Positions 26,955 to 35,200 of a stretch of 64,000 nucleotides of DNA are shown here, one piece after another. The stretch spans positions 664,501-728,500 of the forward strand of contig NZ_AP024563.1 in assembly GCF_018409545.1 (NCBI RefSeq), given 5' to 3'. The position numbers were made by a program, and so were the translations under genes. Source of the stretch: Allochromatium tepidum (lineage in GTDB: Bacteria > Pseudomonadota > Gammaproteobacteria > Chromatiales > Chromatiaceae). The notes under the pieces are model-generated. The model did not search any database. It saw only the letters and a list, made by a program, of their open reading frames with translations, and was not told the origin of the DNA. The first letter of the stretch is position 1, and each line of letters opens with the position of its first letter.

Positions 26955-26996
26955 GGGACTCGCGCCGTGGCGGAAAAGGGGGAGTCCCTCTTTTCC
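26955..26996 (+). terminator. Rho-independent terminator between the two secreted-protein genes
   Basis: GGGACTC (26955-26961) pairs with GAGTCCC (26982-26988) across a 20-base loop that contains a second small CGCC/GGCG stem, followed by TCTTTTCC. It may only partly stop transcription. Confidence 0.6.
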
Positions 26997-27036
26997 GTCT
27001 TTTCGTTGACGGCTTTTGGGGTTTTCAGGAGTGGAT

Positions 27037-28716
27037 ATGAGTGATTGGAATCCTTGCAGGGCGGGCCGGTCGATTGCGATGGCACTTGCATTGAGTGGCT
27101 CCTGTGCCCTGGCGGAATCCATGTCTCGTGGCGGCCCCGTGGACATCGGGGTCGACCCCCTGCTCGCCGGTGATAGGGCCGCTTACGTCGGCGGGGACGG
27201 TCTGTATTCGATTACGAGGGACGTCGCGGCTCCACAGCCGATCGGGCCACGTCTCGAATCGACGCGAATCCGCGTTCTGAGTCCCGGACTGCATGTCGAC
27301 GGCGGGCGCTCGACGGCGGTCTGGATAGAAAAGTTGCCCGAGGGCAATCGGTTGCTTTCATCCGCTTGCGGCGACGGGAAGGCCTGTTGGGAGACGGTCG
27401 AATCCATTGCCGAGCGTATCCGTTCGACCCTGGTTCGCCTGGAGCCGGTCGGTGACGGGCTCTATGCGATCGATGCGACCCCAGGCCGGCAGCCGGTTTT
27501 GTCGTTGACTCGCCTCTCTGACTCGGACGTATCCCGTCAGAGCTTGCCGATCCCGAATCTCGAGGAATTGGGTGAGATCTCGACGCTGTCTCTGGATCGG
27601 ACTCTCCACATCTTCTTCAATGGTCGCCGGATGGGGCGGGAGCTCATCGGAACGCTCGCCTACGACACCCTGTCCGGACAGGTGACGTCCGTGGAAACTG
27701 TGGTCGAAACGCCTTTCACGCCCTTGATGGAGGCGCTGGTCATCGCGAAACGACCGGCGCTGCTGTTCAAGGTCTATGAGCAAGGCCGCTTCTCCCTGAA
27801 TCTGGCCGTGCGCGAGGGCGATGACTGGCACGTCTCACCGGTCGCCGGGGCCGATGGGCTCGATGTCGCCCGTCTCGACCGGCACGTCTGGCCGGATGGC
27901 CGATTGCTCGTGGTGTTCAGCGGCGAGCGGCGGGAGCGGACCAAACAAAGAGTCTACGCCGCGCTCAGCGACGATCTGGGCGCCCATTGGCGAACACGTC
28001 AACTGGATAGCGCAGAATTCGCCAACACCCGCGCCTGGCTCCCGCGCCTGACCGTCGATGGTGAGCGCGTGGCCGTGGTGTGGGAGGATTCGCGTGACAT
28101 TCGCGCGCGTATCCGTATGCAGCTATCCGGTGATCGGGGCGAGCACTGGCTCGCGCGGGACATCCCGCTGTCGACGCAGGGCGCGTATGCCATCCGTCCT
28201 CGGATCGATCATGTCGACGGCGAACTCTCCGTGGCCTGGCATCAGTATCGCTCGGACAAGCGGGATCGGGCGGATCTGATCCTGCGGACGCTGAGCTGGG
28301 ATGAGGCCTGGGCGATGGCCGGCCCGGCCGAAGCGACATCCGCGCCGGCCGACAGGACACAGGAACTGGAGACGGCCGTGCACGCGGCCTGGAAGGCGAT
28401 CACGGACGGGGATCGAGCGGCTGTCTATCGAGCCTATGATCCGTTCTATCGCGCCAAGGTCGATTTCGAGCGATATGGATCCAAAGCCGCCCCTTCCGCG
28501 TTCCAGGGATACGAGATCCGGGACATGCTCGTCCAGGGTAACGAGGCCCAAGTAAGCATCCTGGCCGACATCTCACCCCCCGGAGCGGACGAACGTTCTG
28601 ATGACTCGGGTGCATCCGTTCGTTATCTGGTTCGCGATACTTGGCTCTATGTCGATGGACGCTGGTATCGGAAGTTCGTCGATGACTTCTCTGGAGCCAG
28701 CGCCATCGCTTATTAG
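27037..28716 (+). CDS. Secreted protein with sialidase-type Asp boxes and a C-terminal SnoaL-like region
   Basis: A 559-residue exported protein. The signal peptide ends at about ALA (residue 27). The body (about 30-420) looks like a beta-propeller with two Asp-box motifs, LSDDLGAHW (about 310-318) and LSGDRGEHW (about 363-371), as in sialidases and other BNR proteins. Sialidase catalytic residues cannot be confirmed. The last about 120 residues (ETAVHAAWKAITDGDRAAVY, later VRYLVRDTWLYVDGRWYRKF) resemble NTF2/SnoaL-type domains. The ATG at 27037 has AGGAG 5 bases upstream. Function unknown; probably a surface or periplasmic binding protein. Confidence 0.72.
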   Translation: MSDWNPCRAGRSIAMALALSGSCALAESMSRGGPVDIGVDPLLAGDRAAYVGGDGLYSITRDVAAPQPIGPRLESTRIRVLSPGLHVDGGRSTAVWIEKLPEGNRLLSSACGDGKACWETVESIAERIRSTLVRLEPVGDGLYAIDATPGRQPVLSLTRLSDSDVSRQSLPIPNLEELGEISTLSLDRTLHIFFNGRRMGRELIGTLAYDTLSGQVTSVETVVETPFTPLMEALVIAKRPALLFKVYEQGRFSLNLAVREGDDWHVSPVAGADGLDVARLDRHVWPDGRLLVVFSGERRERTKQRVYAALSDDLGAHWRTRQLDSAEFANTRAWLPRLTVDGERVAVVWEDSRDIRARIRMQLSGDRGEHWLARDIPLSTQGAYAIRPRIDHVDGELSVAWHQYRSDKRDRADLILRTLSWDEAWAMAGPAEATSAPADRTQELETAVHAAWKAITDGDRAAVYRAYDPFYRAKVDFERYGSKAAPSAFQGYEIRDMLVQGNEAQVSILADISPPGADERSDDSGASVRYLVRDTWLYVDGRWYRKFVDDFSGASAIAY

Positions 28717-28786
28717 TCTTCGTATCCGCAGACATGATCGTCATGACGGCGCATTCTGCGCCAACCTTCCACAGGCCGAGCCCACC

Positions 28787-30154
28787 TTGAATCCCACGCC
28801 CAAAAAGATCCCGGAACTCCTGTCCCCGGCCGGTACGCTCCGCAATCTGAGTTATGCGCTCGCCTATGGCGCCGACGCCGTCTATGCCGGTCTGCCGCGC
28901 TACAGTCTGCGCGTGCGCAACAACGACTTCGATCTGGCCAATCTGGCCGCCGGCCTCGCCGAGACGCATCGGCAGGGCAAGCGGCTCTATCTGGCCGCCA
29001 ACCTCATGCCGCACGGGGCCAAGCTCAAGACCTTCATCGACGACATGCGGCCCATCGTCGAGCTGGGGCCGGACGGGCTGATCATGGCCGATCCGGGCCT
29101 GATCCTGCTCGCGCGCGAGCAGTGGCCGGAACTGCCGATCCATCTCTCGGTGCAGGCCAACACGGTCAACGCCGCCGCCGTGCGCTTCTGGCAGCGGCAG
29201 GGGCTCAAGCGCGTCATCCTCTCGCGCGAGCTGTCGCTCGCGGCCGTCGCCGAGATCCGTGACGCCTGTCCCGACATCGAGCTCGAAGTCTTCGTCCATG
29301 GTGCACTCTGCATCGCCTATTCCGGGCGCTGTCTGCTCTCGGGGTATTTCAATCATCGTGATGCCAACCAGGGTGCCTGCACCAATGCCTGCCGCTGGGA
29401 ATACCGGCTGGGCGCACCGGCCGGCGATGTCCCCGCCGACGAGGCCCAGGCAGGGCAGGGGGGCGAACCCGATCACCGGCACGAGCACGCCGACACCGAA
29501 CCGGCTCCGGCACGCCGCCATCCGGCCGCCGAGTCGGTCTATCTGCTGGAGGAGGCCCAGCGCCCCGGTGACTACATGCCGATCTTCGAGGACGAGCACG
29601 GCACCTATATCCTCAACTCGCGCGATCTGTGCGCCATCGAGCATGTCGAGCGGCTGGTGGCCATGGGGATCGACTGTCTGAAGATCGAGGGGCGTACCAA
29701 ATCGCACTACTATGTCGCGCGCGCCACCCAGGCCTATCGCGCCGCCATCGACGACGCCCTGGCCGGACGGGCCTTTCGTCCCGAACTCAAGCGCGATCTG
29801 GAGGGACTGGCCAATCGCGGCTATACCGAGGGCTTCTATCGCCGTCACGCCCCGAGCGAGACCCAGAACTATGCCTATGGTGCCTCGCGCAACCAGCGCC
29901 GGATCTTCGTCGGCGACCTGAGTGATGCCGAACCGGGCTGGGCCGAAGTCGAGGTCAGGAACCGCTTCGCGCTCGGTGATACGCTGGAGCTGATGACGCC
30001 GGGCGGGAACCGTGCTTTCCGGCTGGAGCGGCTGGAGACCCTGGACAGTGAGCCGCTGGAGGTCGCGCCCGGCTCGGGCTGGCGAGTGCGCATCCCAGTA
30101 CCCGAACCCGTCGGCGACGGCGCCTTGCTGACGCGCGCCCTGGAGTCGAGTTGA
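28787..30154 (+). CDS. trhP: tRNA hydroxylation protein TrhP (U32 peptidase-like, YegQ)
   Basis: A 455-residue protein with strong resemblance to E. coli YegQ over its length: PELLSPAGTLRNLSYALAYG, IHLSVQANTVNAAAVRFWQR, HGALCIAYSGRCLLSGYFNH, GACTNACRWEY and KIEGRTKSHYYVARATQAYR. TrhP takes part in prephenate-dependent formation of 5-hydroxyuridine at tRNA position 34. The conserved Cys cluster probably holds an Fe-S centre. A family-variable insert (about 213-245) is His/Asp/Glu-rich here. The TTG at 28787 gives the family N-terminus; no in-frame ATG fits. Confidence 0.88.
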   Translation: MNPTPKKIPELLSPAGTLRNLSYALAYGADAVYAGLPRYSLRVRNNDFDLANLAAGLAETHRQGKRLYLAANLMPHGAKLKTFIDDMRPIVELGPDGLIMADPGLILLAREQWPELPIHLSVQANTVNAAAVRFWQRQGLKRVILSRELSLAAVAEIRDACPDIELEVFVHGALCIAYSGRCLLSGYFNHRDANQGACTNACRWEYRLGAPAGDVPADEAQAGQGGEPDHRHEHADTEPAPARRHPAAESVYLLEEAQRPGDYMPIFEDEHGTYILNSRDLCAIEHVERLVAMGIDCLKIEGRTKSHYYVARATQAYRAAIDDALAGRAFRPELKRDLEGLANRGYTEGFYRRHAPSETQNYAYGASRNQRRIFVGDLSDAEPGWAEVEVRNRFALGDTLELMTPGGNRAFRLERLETLDSEPLEVAPGSGWRVRIPVPEPVGDGALLTRALESS

Positions 30155-30170
30155 AGCGTATGGATGAACG

Positions 30171-30605
30171 CTAACGAATCCAGTCGATGAGGTTCATCAG
30201 CGGGTCTTCGCCCGTCTCGGGTCCGATGACCCGGCCGTGCACGCTCTGACCGGCTTTTAGGACCGAGTCGGGATCGCCGCTGATCAGCGGATGCCAACTC
30301 GGCAGCGGTTTGCCCTCGGCCAGGAGTCGATAGGCGCAGGTCTCCGGCAGCCATTTGGGCCAGGCCGGCACCTGGGGGACGATGGTCACGCAGTCGGGCA
30401 TGTGCTGGGCGCGCTCGGCGTAGCGACGGCAGCGGCAGGTCTCCAGGTCGAGCAGGGCGCAGGCCACGCGCGAATAGATGATGTCGCCGGTCTCCTCGTC
30501 CTCGAACTTCTCCAGACAGCACTTGCCGCAGCCGTCGCAGAGCGACTCCCACTGCTCGGCGGTCAGTTCGGTCAGGGGCGTGGTTTCCCAAAAGCGTTCG
30601 TTCAT
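30171..30605 (-). CDS. UPF0260 (YcgN-like) cysteine-cluster protein
   Basis: A 144-residue protein of the CxxCxxC-type family. WESLCDGCGKCCLEKF holds the leading Cys cluster, followed by NVAC-like RVACALLDLETCRCRRY and C-terminal TCAYRLLAEGKPLPSWHPLI. These eight or so conserved Cys probably bind iron or zinc. Function is unknown. The start at 30605 (MNERFWETTPL) agrees with relatives; the frame extends 11 codons further. It is convergent with trhP. Confidence 0.88.
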   Translation of the reverse strand: MNERFWETTPLTELTAEQWESLCDGCGKCCLEKFEDEETGDIIYSRVACALLDLETCRCRRYAERAQHMPDCVTIVPQVPAWPKWLPETCAYRLLAEGKPLPSWHPLISGDPDSVLKAGQSVHGRVIGPETGEDPLMNLIDWIR

Positions 30606-30772
30606 CGGGCGAGGACTCGTGTTTGGCTCGACGGCCATGGATCATGGCCGGTGAGACTGGATCGGGACGCCGATTCTGAGGCCAGGATGCCCGGCCGTCG
30701 ACCACATTCGACCTCGGGCGTTCGAACCGTTACCGATCGATGATCGACATCGATGTGGAGGAGAACGAGAGT

Positions 30773-31303
30773 ATGTGCCATGACGCTCAGTGCCTGATCG
30801 AGACGCCGATCGGCCGGTTGGGCCTGCATTGGCGGGGCGATGTCCTGACCGGCATCGATCTGGATCCGCCACCGACTGATCACCCACCACCATCAGGATG
30901 TGATACGCCACGTCCGCCAAGGGTAATCACGCGCCGGCTCGACGCCTATTTCCGCGCGCCCGAAACGCGCTTCGATCTGCCGCTGGATCTGGCCGGAACG
31001 GCGTTTCAGCAACGGGTGTGGGCACTGTTGCGCACCATTCCCGTCGGCCGGACGCGCACCTATGGCGAGATCGCCCGCGAACTCGGCAGTGCGGCGCGTG
31101 CGGTCGGACAGGCCTGCCGTGCCAATCCCTGTCCCATCGTGGTGCCCTGTCATCGGGTCGTCGGTCAGCGTGGGCTGGGCGGCTTCGCCGGAGACCGGAC
31201 GGGCCGACGGCTCGCCATCAAGCGCCGGTTGCTGGAACACGAGGGCGTTTTACGGTATTCAACGCCGACCGACAGCACGCTCGGGCCGGCACCGGCCCCC
31301 TGA
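30773..31303 (+). CDS. ogt: Methylated-DNA--[protein]-cysteine S-methyltransferase
   Basis: A 176-residue suicide repair enzyme that removes O6-alkyl groups from guanine. The active-site motif is IVVPCHRVV, followed by GLGGFAGDRTGRRLAIKRRL; the DNA-binding HTH includes GRTRTYGEIARELGSAARAV. The N-terminal domain is short. The ATG at 30773 is preferred, with GGAGGAG 9 bases upstream; an ATG 11 codons earlier is possible. xerD follows 7 bases on. Confidence 0.92.
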   Translation: MCHDAQCLIETPIGRLGLHWRGDVLTGIDLDPPPTDHPPPSGCDTPRPPRVITRRLDAYFRAPETRFDLPLDLAGTAFQQRVWALLRTIPVGRTRTYGEIARELGSAARAVGQACRANPCPIVVPCHRVVGQRGLGGFAGDRTGRRLAIKRRLLEHEGVLRYSTPTDSTLGPAPAP

Positions 31304-31310
31304 AGACAGG

Positions 31311-32204
31311 ATGGACGACCGCACACTGATCGAAGGTTTCGCCGACGCACTCTGGATGGAACGCGGCCTGAGCCGAAACACGCTCACCGCCTATCAGTCG
31401 GACCTGCGCGCCTTCGCCCACTGGCTGAACCAGGAGCGCGGGCGCTCGCTGATCGCCGCCGAGCGTGCCGATCTGCTCGACTATCTGGCGCGGCTCGCCC
31501 GGCAGGGCCGCAACCCGCGCTCCAGCGCGCGTCTGCTGTCCTGCCTGCGTCAGTTCTATCAGCATCTGCGCCGGCGCGGTCTGATCGAGGCCGACCCCAG
31601 CGCCCGCGTCGAGGCGCCCAAGCTCGGACGCCCGTTGCCCAAGAGTCTGAGTGAAGCCGATGTCGAAGCCCTGCTCAACGCCCCGGACACGCAAGATGCA
31701 CGCGGCCATCGCGACCGCACCATGCTGGAGGTGCTCTATGCCGGTGGTCTGCGCGTCAGCGAACTGGTGAACCTCACCCCCAGTCAGGTCAGCCTGACTC
31801 AAGGCGTGGTGCGCATCCTCGGCAAGGGCGGCAAGGAACGTCTGGTACCGCTCGGCGAGGACGCCTGCGACTGGCTACGCGACTATGCACGCGGCCCACG
31901 GCTGGATATCCTCGGCGGTCGGGTCAGCGACTTCCTGTTTCCGACCGGCCGCAGCGACTGCATGACGCGCCAGGCCTTCTGGCAGCTCATCAAGCGCTAT
32001 GCCATCCGGGCCGGGATCGTCAAACCGCTCTCGCCCCACACCCTGCGCCACGCCTTCGCCACCCACCTGCTCAATCATGGTGCCGATCTGCGTGTGGTGC
32101 AGATGCTGCTCGGCCACAGCGACCTCTCGACCACCCAGATCTACACCCATGTGGCACGCGAACGGCTCAAGCAGCTCCATGCGCGCCATCATCCCCGTGG
32201 CTGA
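31311..32204 (+). CDS. xerD: Site-specific tyrosine recombinase XerD
   Basis: A 297-residue recombinase that with XerC resolves chromosome dimers at dif. The N-terminal SAM-like domain covers about 1-90. Catalytic residues are visible: Arg in YAGGLRVSEL, Lys in ILGKGGKERLVPL, His and Arg in SPHTLRHAFATHLL, His in LLGHSDLSTTQIYTHV and the nucleophile Tyr in the same motif. The length is typical. The xerD-dsbC neighbourhood is found in other gammaproteobacteria, here with yajQ between them. Confidence 0.95.
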   Translation: MDDRTLIEGFADALWMERGLSRNTLTAYQSDLRAFAHWLNQERGRSLIAAERADLLDYLARLARQGRNPRSSARLLSCLRQFYQHLRRRGLIEADPSARVEAPKLGRPLPKSLSEADVEALLNAPDTQDARGHRDRTMLEVLYAGGLRVSELVNLTPSQVSLTQGVVRILGKGGKERLVPLGEDACDWLRDYARGPRLDILGGRVSDFLFPTGRSDCMTRQAFWQLIKRYAIRAGIVKPLSPHTLRHAFATHLLNHGADLRVVQMLLGHSDLSTTQIYTHVARERLKQLHARHHPRG

Positions 32205-32321
32205 AAGCCGGAAGCCGAAGATGGGCCGCCGACTCAATCCCAGACGCCAGAACACCGCCGAATGGGTTAAGATTCAACCCATTCATCACTCGACACCGTC
32301 CTACCGAGAGTCTTACCCGTC

Positions 32322-32804
32322 ATGCCTTCATTCGACGTCGTCTCCGAGATCGATCTGCAAGAGGTGCGCAACGCGGTCGATCAGTCCAACCGCGAGATCG
32401 GCACCCGCTTCGATTTCAAGGGCGTCAAAGCCAGTTTCGAGCTGGGCGACGACAAGATCCTGCTCACCGGCGAGCAGGAGTTCCACCTCCAGCAGATGAT
32501 GGATATCCTGCGCCAGAAGCTGGTCAAACGCGGAATCGACCTGGCGAGCCTCGACCCCGGCGAACCCGTGACCAACCTGAGCAGCGCGCGTCAGGAGGTC
32601 AAACTCAAGCAGGGCGTCGACTCGGACACGGCCAAGACCCTGGTCAAGGCCATCAAGGCGAGCAAGGTCAAGGTGCAGGCCCAGATCCAGGGCGATCGGC
32701 TCCGCGTCACCGGCAAGAAGCGCGATGATCTCCAGGAGGTCATCGCGTTGCTGCGTGGCGGTGACTGGGGGTTGCCGTTACAGTTCAACAATTTCCGCGA
32801 CTAA
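32322..32804 (+). CDS. yajQ: YajQ family cyclic-di-GMP-binding protein
   Basis: A 160-residue protein of the DUF520/UPF0234 family, full length. Typical segments are [40 protein letters not shown] and the C-terminal [17 protein letters not shown]. YajQ proteins have two ferredoxin-like domains and bind cyclic di-GMP or nucleic acid; in Xanthomonas a relative controls virulence genes. It precedes dsbC by 13 bases. Confidence 0.93.
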   Translation: MPSFDVVSEIDLQEVRNAVDQSNREIGTRFDFKGVKASFELGDDKILLTGEQEFHLQQMMDILRQKLVKRGIDLASLDPGEPVTNLSSARQEVKLKQGVDSDTAKTLVKAIKASKVKVQAQIQGDRLRVTGKKRDDLQEVIALLRGGDWGLPLQFNNFRD

Positions 32805-32817
32805 GGTTTCGACATCC

Positions 32818-33552
32818 ATGAACAGACCGACTCAACGCCTGCTGATCGCCGCCGCGCTGACCCTCTCCACCACACTGGCGTTCGCCTCGCCCGAGCAGAA
32901 GATCCGCGAGGCGCTCAAGGAGATCGCGCCCGATCTCAAGGTCACCAGCATCCAGCCCGCGCCGATCAAGGGACTCTACGAGGTCATGGCCGGCACGGAT
33001 CTGATGTATATCACCGCCGATGGCCGTCACTTCATCAGTGGTCACATCGTCGATCTCAAGACGCGCGACGATCTCACCGAGCCGCGTCTGGCCGAGGCGC
33101 GCAAGCGTCTGATCGACGCCGTCGGTGAGGATGCCATGGTGATCTTCGGCAACAAGAGCGCCAAGCACACCATCACCGTCTTCACCGACATCGAATGCGG
33201 CTACTGTCGCAAGCTGCACAGCCAGATCGCCGACTACGAGAAGGAAGGCATCCGGGTGCGTTATCTGTTCTTCCCGCGCGCCGGCAAGGACAGCGCGGCT
33301 TATGACGAGGCTGTCTCGGTCTGGTGCGCGGGCGACGATGCGGCTCGTCGCACGGCTCTGACCAAGGCCAAGTCCGGCCAGACGATCGAAACCAAGACCT
33401 GTGACAACCCCGTCGAGAAGCACATGGCGCTCGGCGCCGATCTCGGACTGCGCGGTACCCCGGCGATCATCACCGATAGCGGCGAGATGATCCCCGGCTA
33501 TGTCGAACCCAAGCGTCTGGCGGCCCGGCTCAACGGGCAGCCCGGCGGCTGA
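32818..33552 (+). CDS. dsbC: Thiol:disulfide interchange protein DsbC
   Basis: A 244-residue periplasmic disulfide isomerase. Signal peptide about 1-24 (ending AFA). The N-terminal dimerisation domain (about 25-85) includes PIKGLYEVMAGTDLMYITAD. The thioredoxin domain has the active site ECGYCRKLH and the cis-proline loop LRGTPAII; a second Cys pair (WCAGDD and KTCDNP) matches the structural disulfide. It repairs wrongly paired disulfides in exported proteins. Confidence 0.95.
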   Translation: MNRPTQRLLIAAALTLSTTLAFASPEQKIREALKEIAPDLKVTSIQPAPIKGLYEVMAGTDLMYITADGRHFISGHIVDLKTRDDLTEPRLAEARKRLIDAVGEDAMVIFGNKSAKHTITVFTDIECGYCRKLHSQIADYEKEGIRVRYLFFPRAGKDSAAYDEAVSVWCAGDDAARRTALTKAKSGQTIETKTCDNPVEKHMALGADLGLRGTPAIITDSGEMIPGYVEPKRLAARLNGQPGG

Positions 33553-33579
33553 GCGAGCACCCAACGCGAGCGCGCCGTG

Positions 33580-34362
33580 ATGGACGCCAAGCCCGTCAGT
33601 GCCTTCGAGCTGGATTTCGCCTGGCGCACCGACCAGGGACGAGTGCGCCAGCGCAACGAGGACGCGGTGGTCGTGCGTCCCGAGTTCGGTCTGGTCGTGG
33701 TCGCCGATGGTGTCGGGGGTGCGACGGCCGGCCATGTCGCCAGCCGTCTGGCGACCGAGACCATCGCCGAACGTTTCAGTCGGCGCGTCGGCGCCGGCGC
33801 CAATGCCGAGAAGGCGCGGCTCTATCTCCAGGCCGCCGTCGAGGAGGCCAACATCACTATCCTGCGCCATGCCAAGGACAATCGCGAATGCAGCGGCATG
33901 GGGACGACCGTGGTCGTCGGCGCGGTCGGTCGGGACTGGCTGGCCTTCGCCCATGTCGGCGACTCGCGTCTCTATCGGCTGCGCGGCGAGGAACTGGTCC
34001 AGCTCTCGCGCGACCACTCCTTCATCCAGGAGGTCGTCGATCAGGGTTTCTTCAATACCCGCGAGGATGCACGCCGCTATGGCATCGGCGAGAACATCCT
34101 GACCCGCGCACTGGGGTCGACGCCGAGCGTGGCCGTCTCGTCCGATGTGATCGCGATCGACAGCGGCGATCTCTTTCTGTTCTGCACCGATGGGCTGAGC
34201 GGTCTGGTCCCGGATGACTGGCTGACGCAGATCCTGAGTTCGATCGGAGACGATGCGCTCGAATCGGCGGCTGATGCCCTGGTGCGGCTGGCCAACGAGC
34301 GCGGCGGAAACGACAACATCACGCTCGCCCTGCTGCGCGTCGGGGAGCGGGCGGCGGTCTGA
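33580..34362 (+). CDS. PP2C-type serine/threonine protein phosphatase
   Basis: A 260-residue cytoplasmic phosphatase with the PP2C motifs in order: GRVRQRNEDAVVV, VVADGVGGATAGH (metal-binding Asp), GMGTTVVVGAV, FAHVGDSRLYRLRG, FCTDGLSGLV and ERGGNDNITLALLR. Two metal ions are expected at the Asp cluster. No partner kinase gene is adjacent, so its substrate is unknown. The ATG at 33580 is directly preceded by a GTG that could also serve. It lies 27 bases after dsbC and 7 bases before the transporter gene. Confidence 0.92.
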   Translation: MDAKPVSAFELDFAWRTDQGRVRQRNEDAVVVRPEFGLVVVADGVGGATAGHVASRLATETIAERFSRRVGAGANAEKARLYLQAAVEEANITILRHAKDNRECSGMGTTVVVGAVGRDWLAFAHVGDSRLYRLRGEELVQLSRDHSFIQEVVDQGFFNTREDARRYGIGENILTRALGSTPSVAVSSDVIAIDSGDLFLFCTDGLSGLVPDDWLTQILSSIGDDALESAADALVRLANERGGNDNITLALLRVGERAAV

Positions 34363-34369
34363 GGTTCGA

Positions 34370-35149
34370 ATGTTCGACCGACCGACCCGGCTGTTCATCG
34401 TCCTCGGCGGTTTCTTCGTCTGCAATGCCCTGATCGCCGAATTTCTGGGCGTGAAGATCTTCGCCCTCGAAGCGACCCTGGGACTGGCGCCCTTCGACTG
34501 GAACCTCTTCGGTCAGTCCGGTTCATTGAGCTTCACCGCCGGCGTGCTGCTGTGGCCGGTGGTGTTCATCATGACCGACATCATCAACGAGTACTACGGC
34601 CGGCGCGGCGTGAAGCTGCTCTCCTATCTGACGGTCGGACTCATCCTCTACGCCTTTGTCTTCGCCTATCTGTCGATCGGGCTGGCGCCGGCCGACTGGT
34701 GGGTCGGCATCCAGTCCGGGCAGGGCGTGCCGGACATGCAGGCGGCCTTCAGCGCCATCTTCGGCCAGGGCATGTGGATCATCGTCGGCTCGGTGGTCGC
34801 CTTTCTCATCGGCCAGATCGTCGACGTCAGCGTCTTCCATCGTGTCCGGCGTCTCACCGGCGAACGCTATATCTGGGCACGCGCGACCGGGTCGACGCTG
34901 ATTTCACAGTTCATCGACAGCTTCGTGGTGCTCTATGTCGCCTTCGTGCTCGGGCCGCAACAATGGCCGATGGAGCTGTTCCTGGCGGTGGGCACGGTGA
35001 ACTATGTCTACAAATTCGTCGTCGCCATCGCGCTCACGCCCCTGATCTATCTCGGGCGCACCCTGATCGATCGCTATCTGGGCGCTGAACTGTCCAGAAC
35101 GCTCCGCGAGCGCGCGGCGTTTTCTGAAGGGGCGGCACGCGCCAAGTAG
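34370..35149 (+). CDS. Queuosine precursor transporter (YhhQ-like)
   Basis: A 259-residue membrane protein with about six helices. Family motifs are FFVCNALIAEFLGVKIFALE, FIMTDIINEYYGRRGVKLLS, and the C-terminal ATGSTLISQFIDSFVVLYVA with NYVYKFVVAIALTPLIYLGR. YhhQ imports preQ0/preQ1 for tRNA queuosine. It is longer than E. coli YhhQ because of an extra segment near residues 100-125 (IQSGQGVPDMQAAFSAIFGQ). It is the last gene before the restriction-modification island. Confidence 0.88.
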   Translation: MFDRPTRLFIVLGGFFVCNALIAEFLGVKIFALEATLGLAPFDWNLFGQSGSLSFTAGVLLWPVVFIMTDIINEYYGRRGVKLLSYLTVGLILYAFVFAYLSIGLAPADWWVGIQSGQGVPDMQAAFSAIFGQGMWIIVGSVVAFLIGQIVDVSVFHRVRRLTGERYIWARATGSTLISQFIDSFVVLYVAFVLGPQQWPMELFLAVGTVNYVYKFVVAIALTPLIYLGRTLIDRYLGAELSRTLRERAAFSEGAARAK

Positions 35150-35200
35150 CGGCGTCATGCCGGATCTCGCTTGCATGCGCAACCGGTCCGCTACGCCCGC

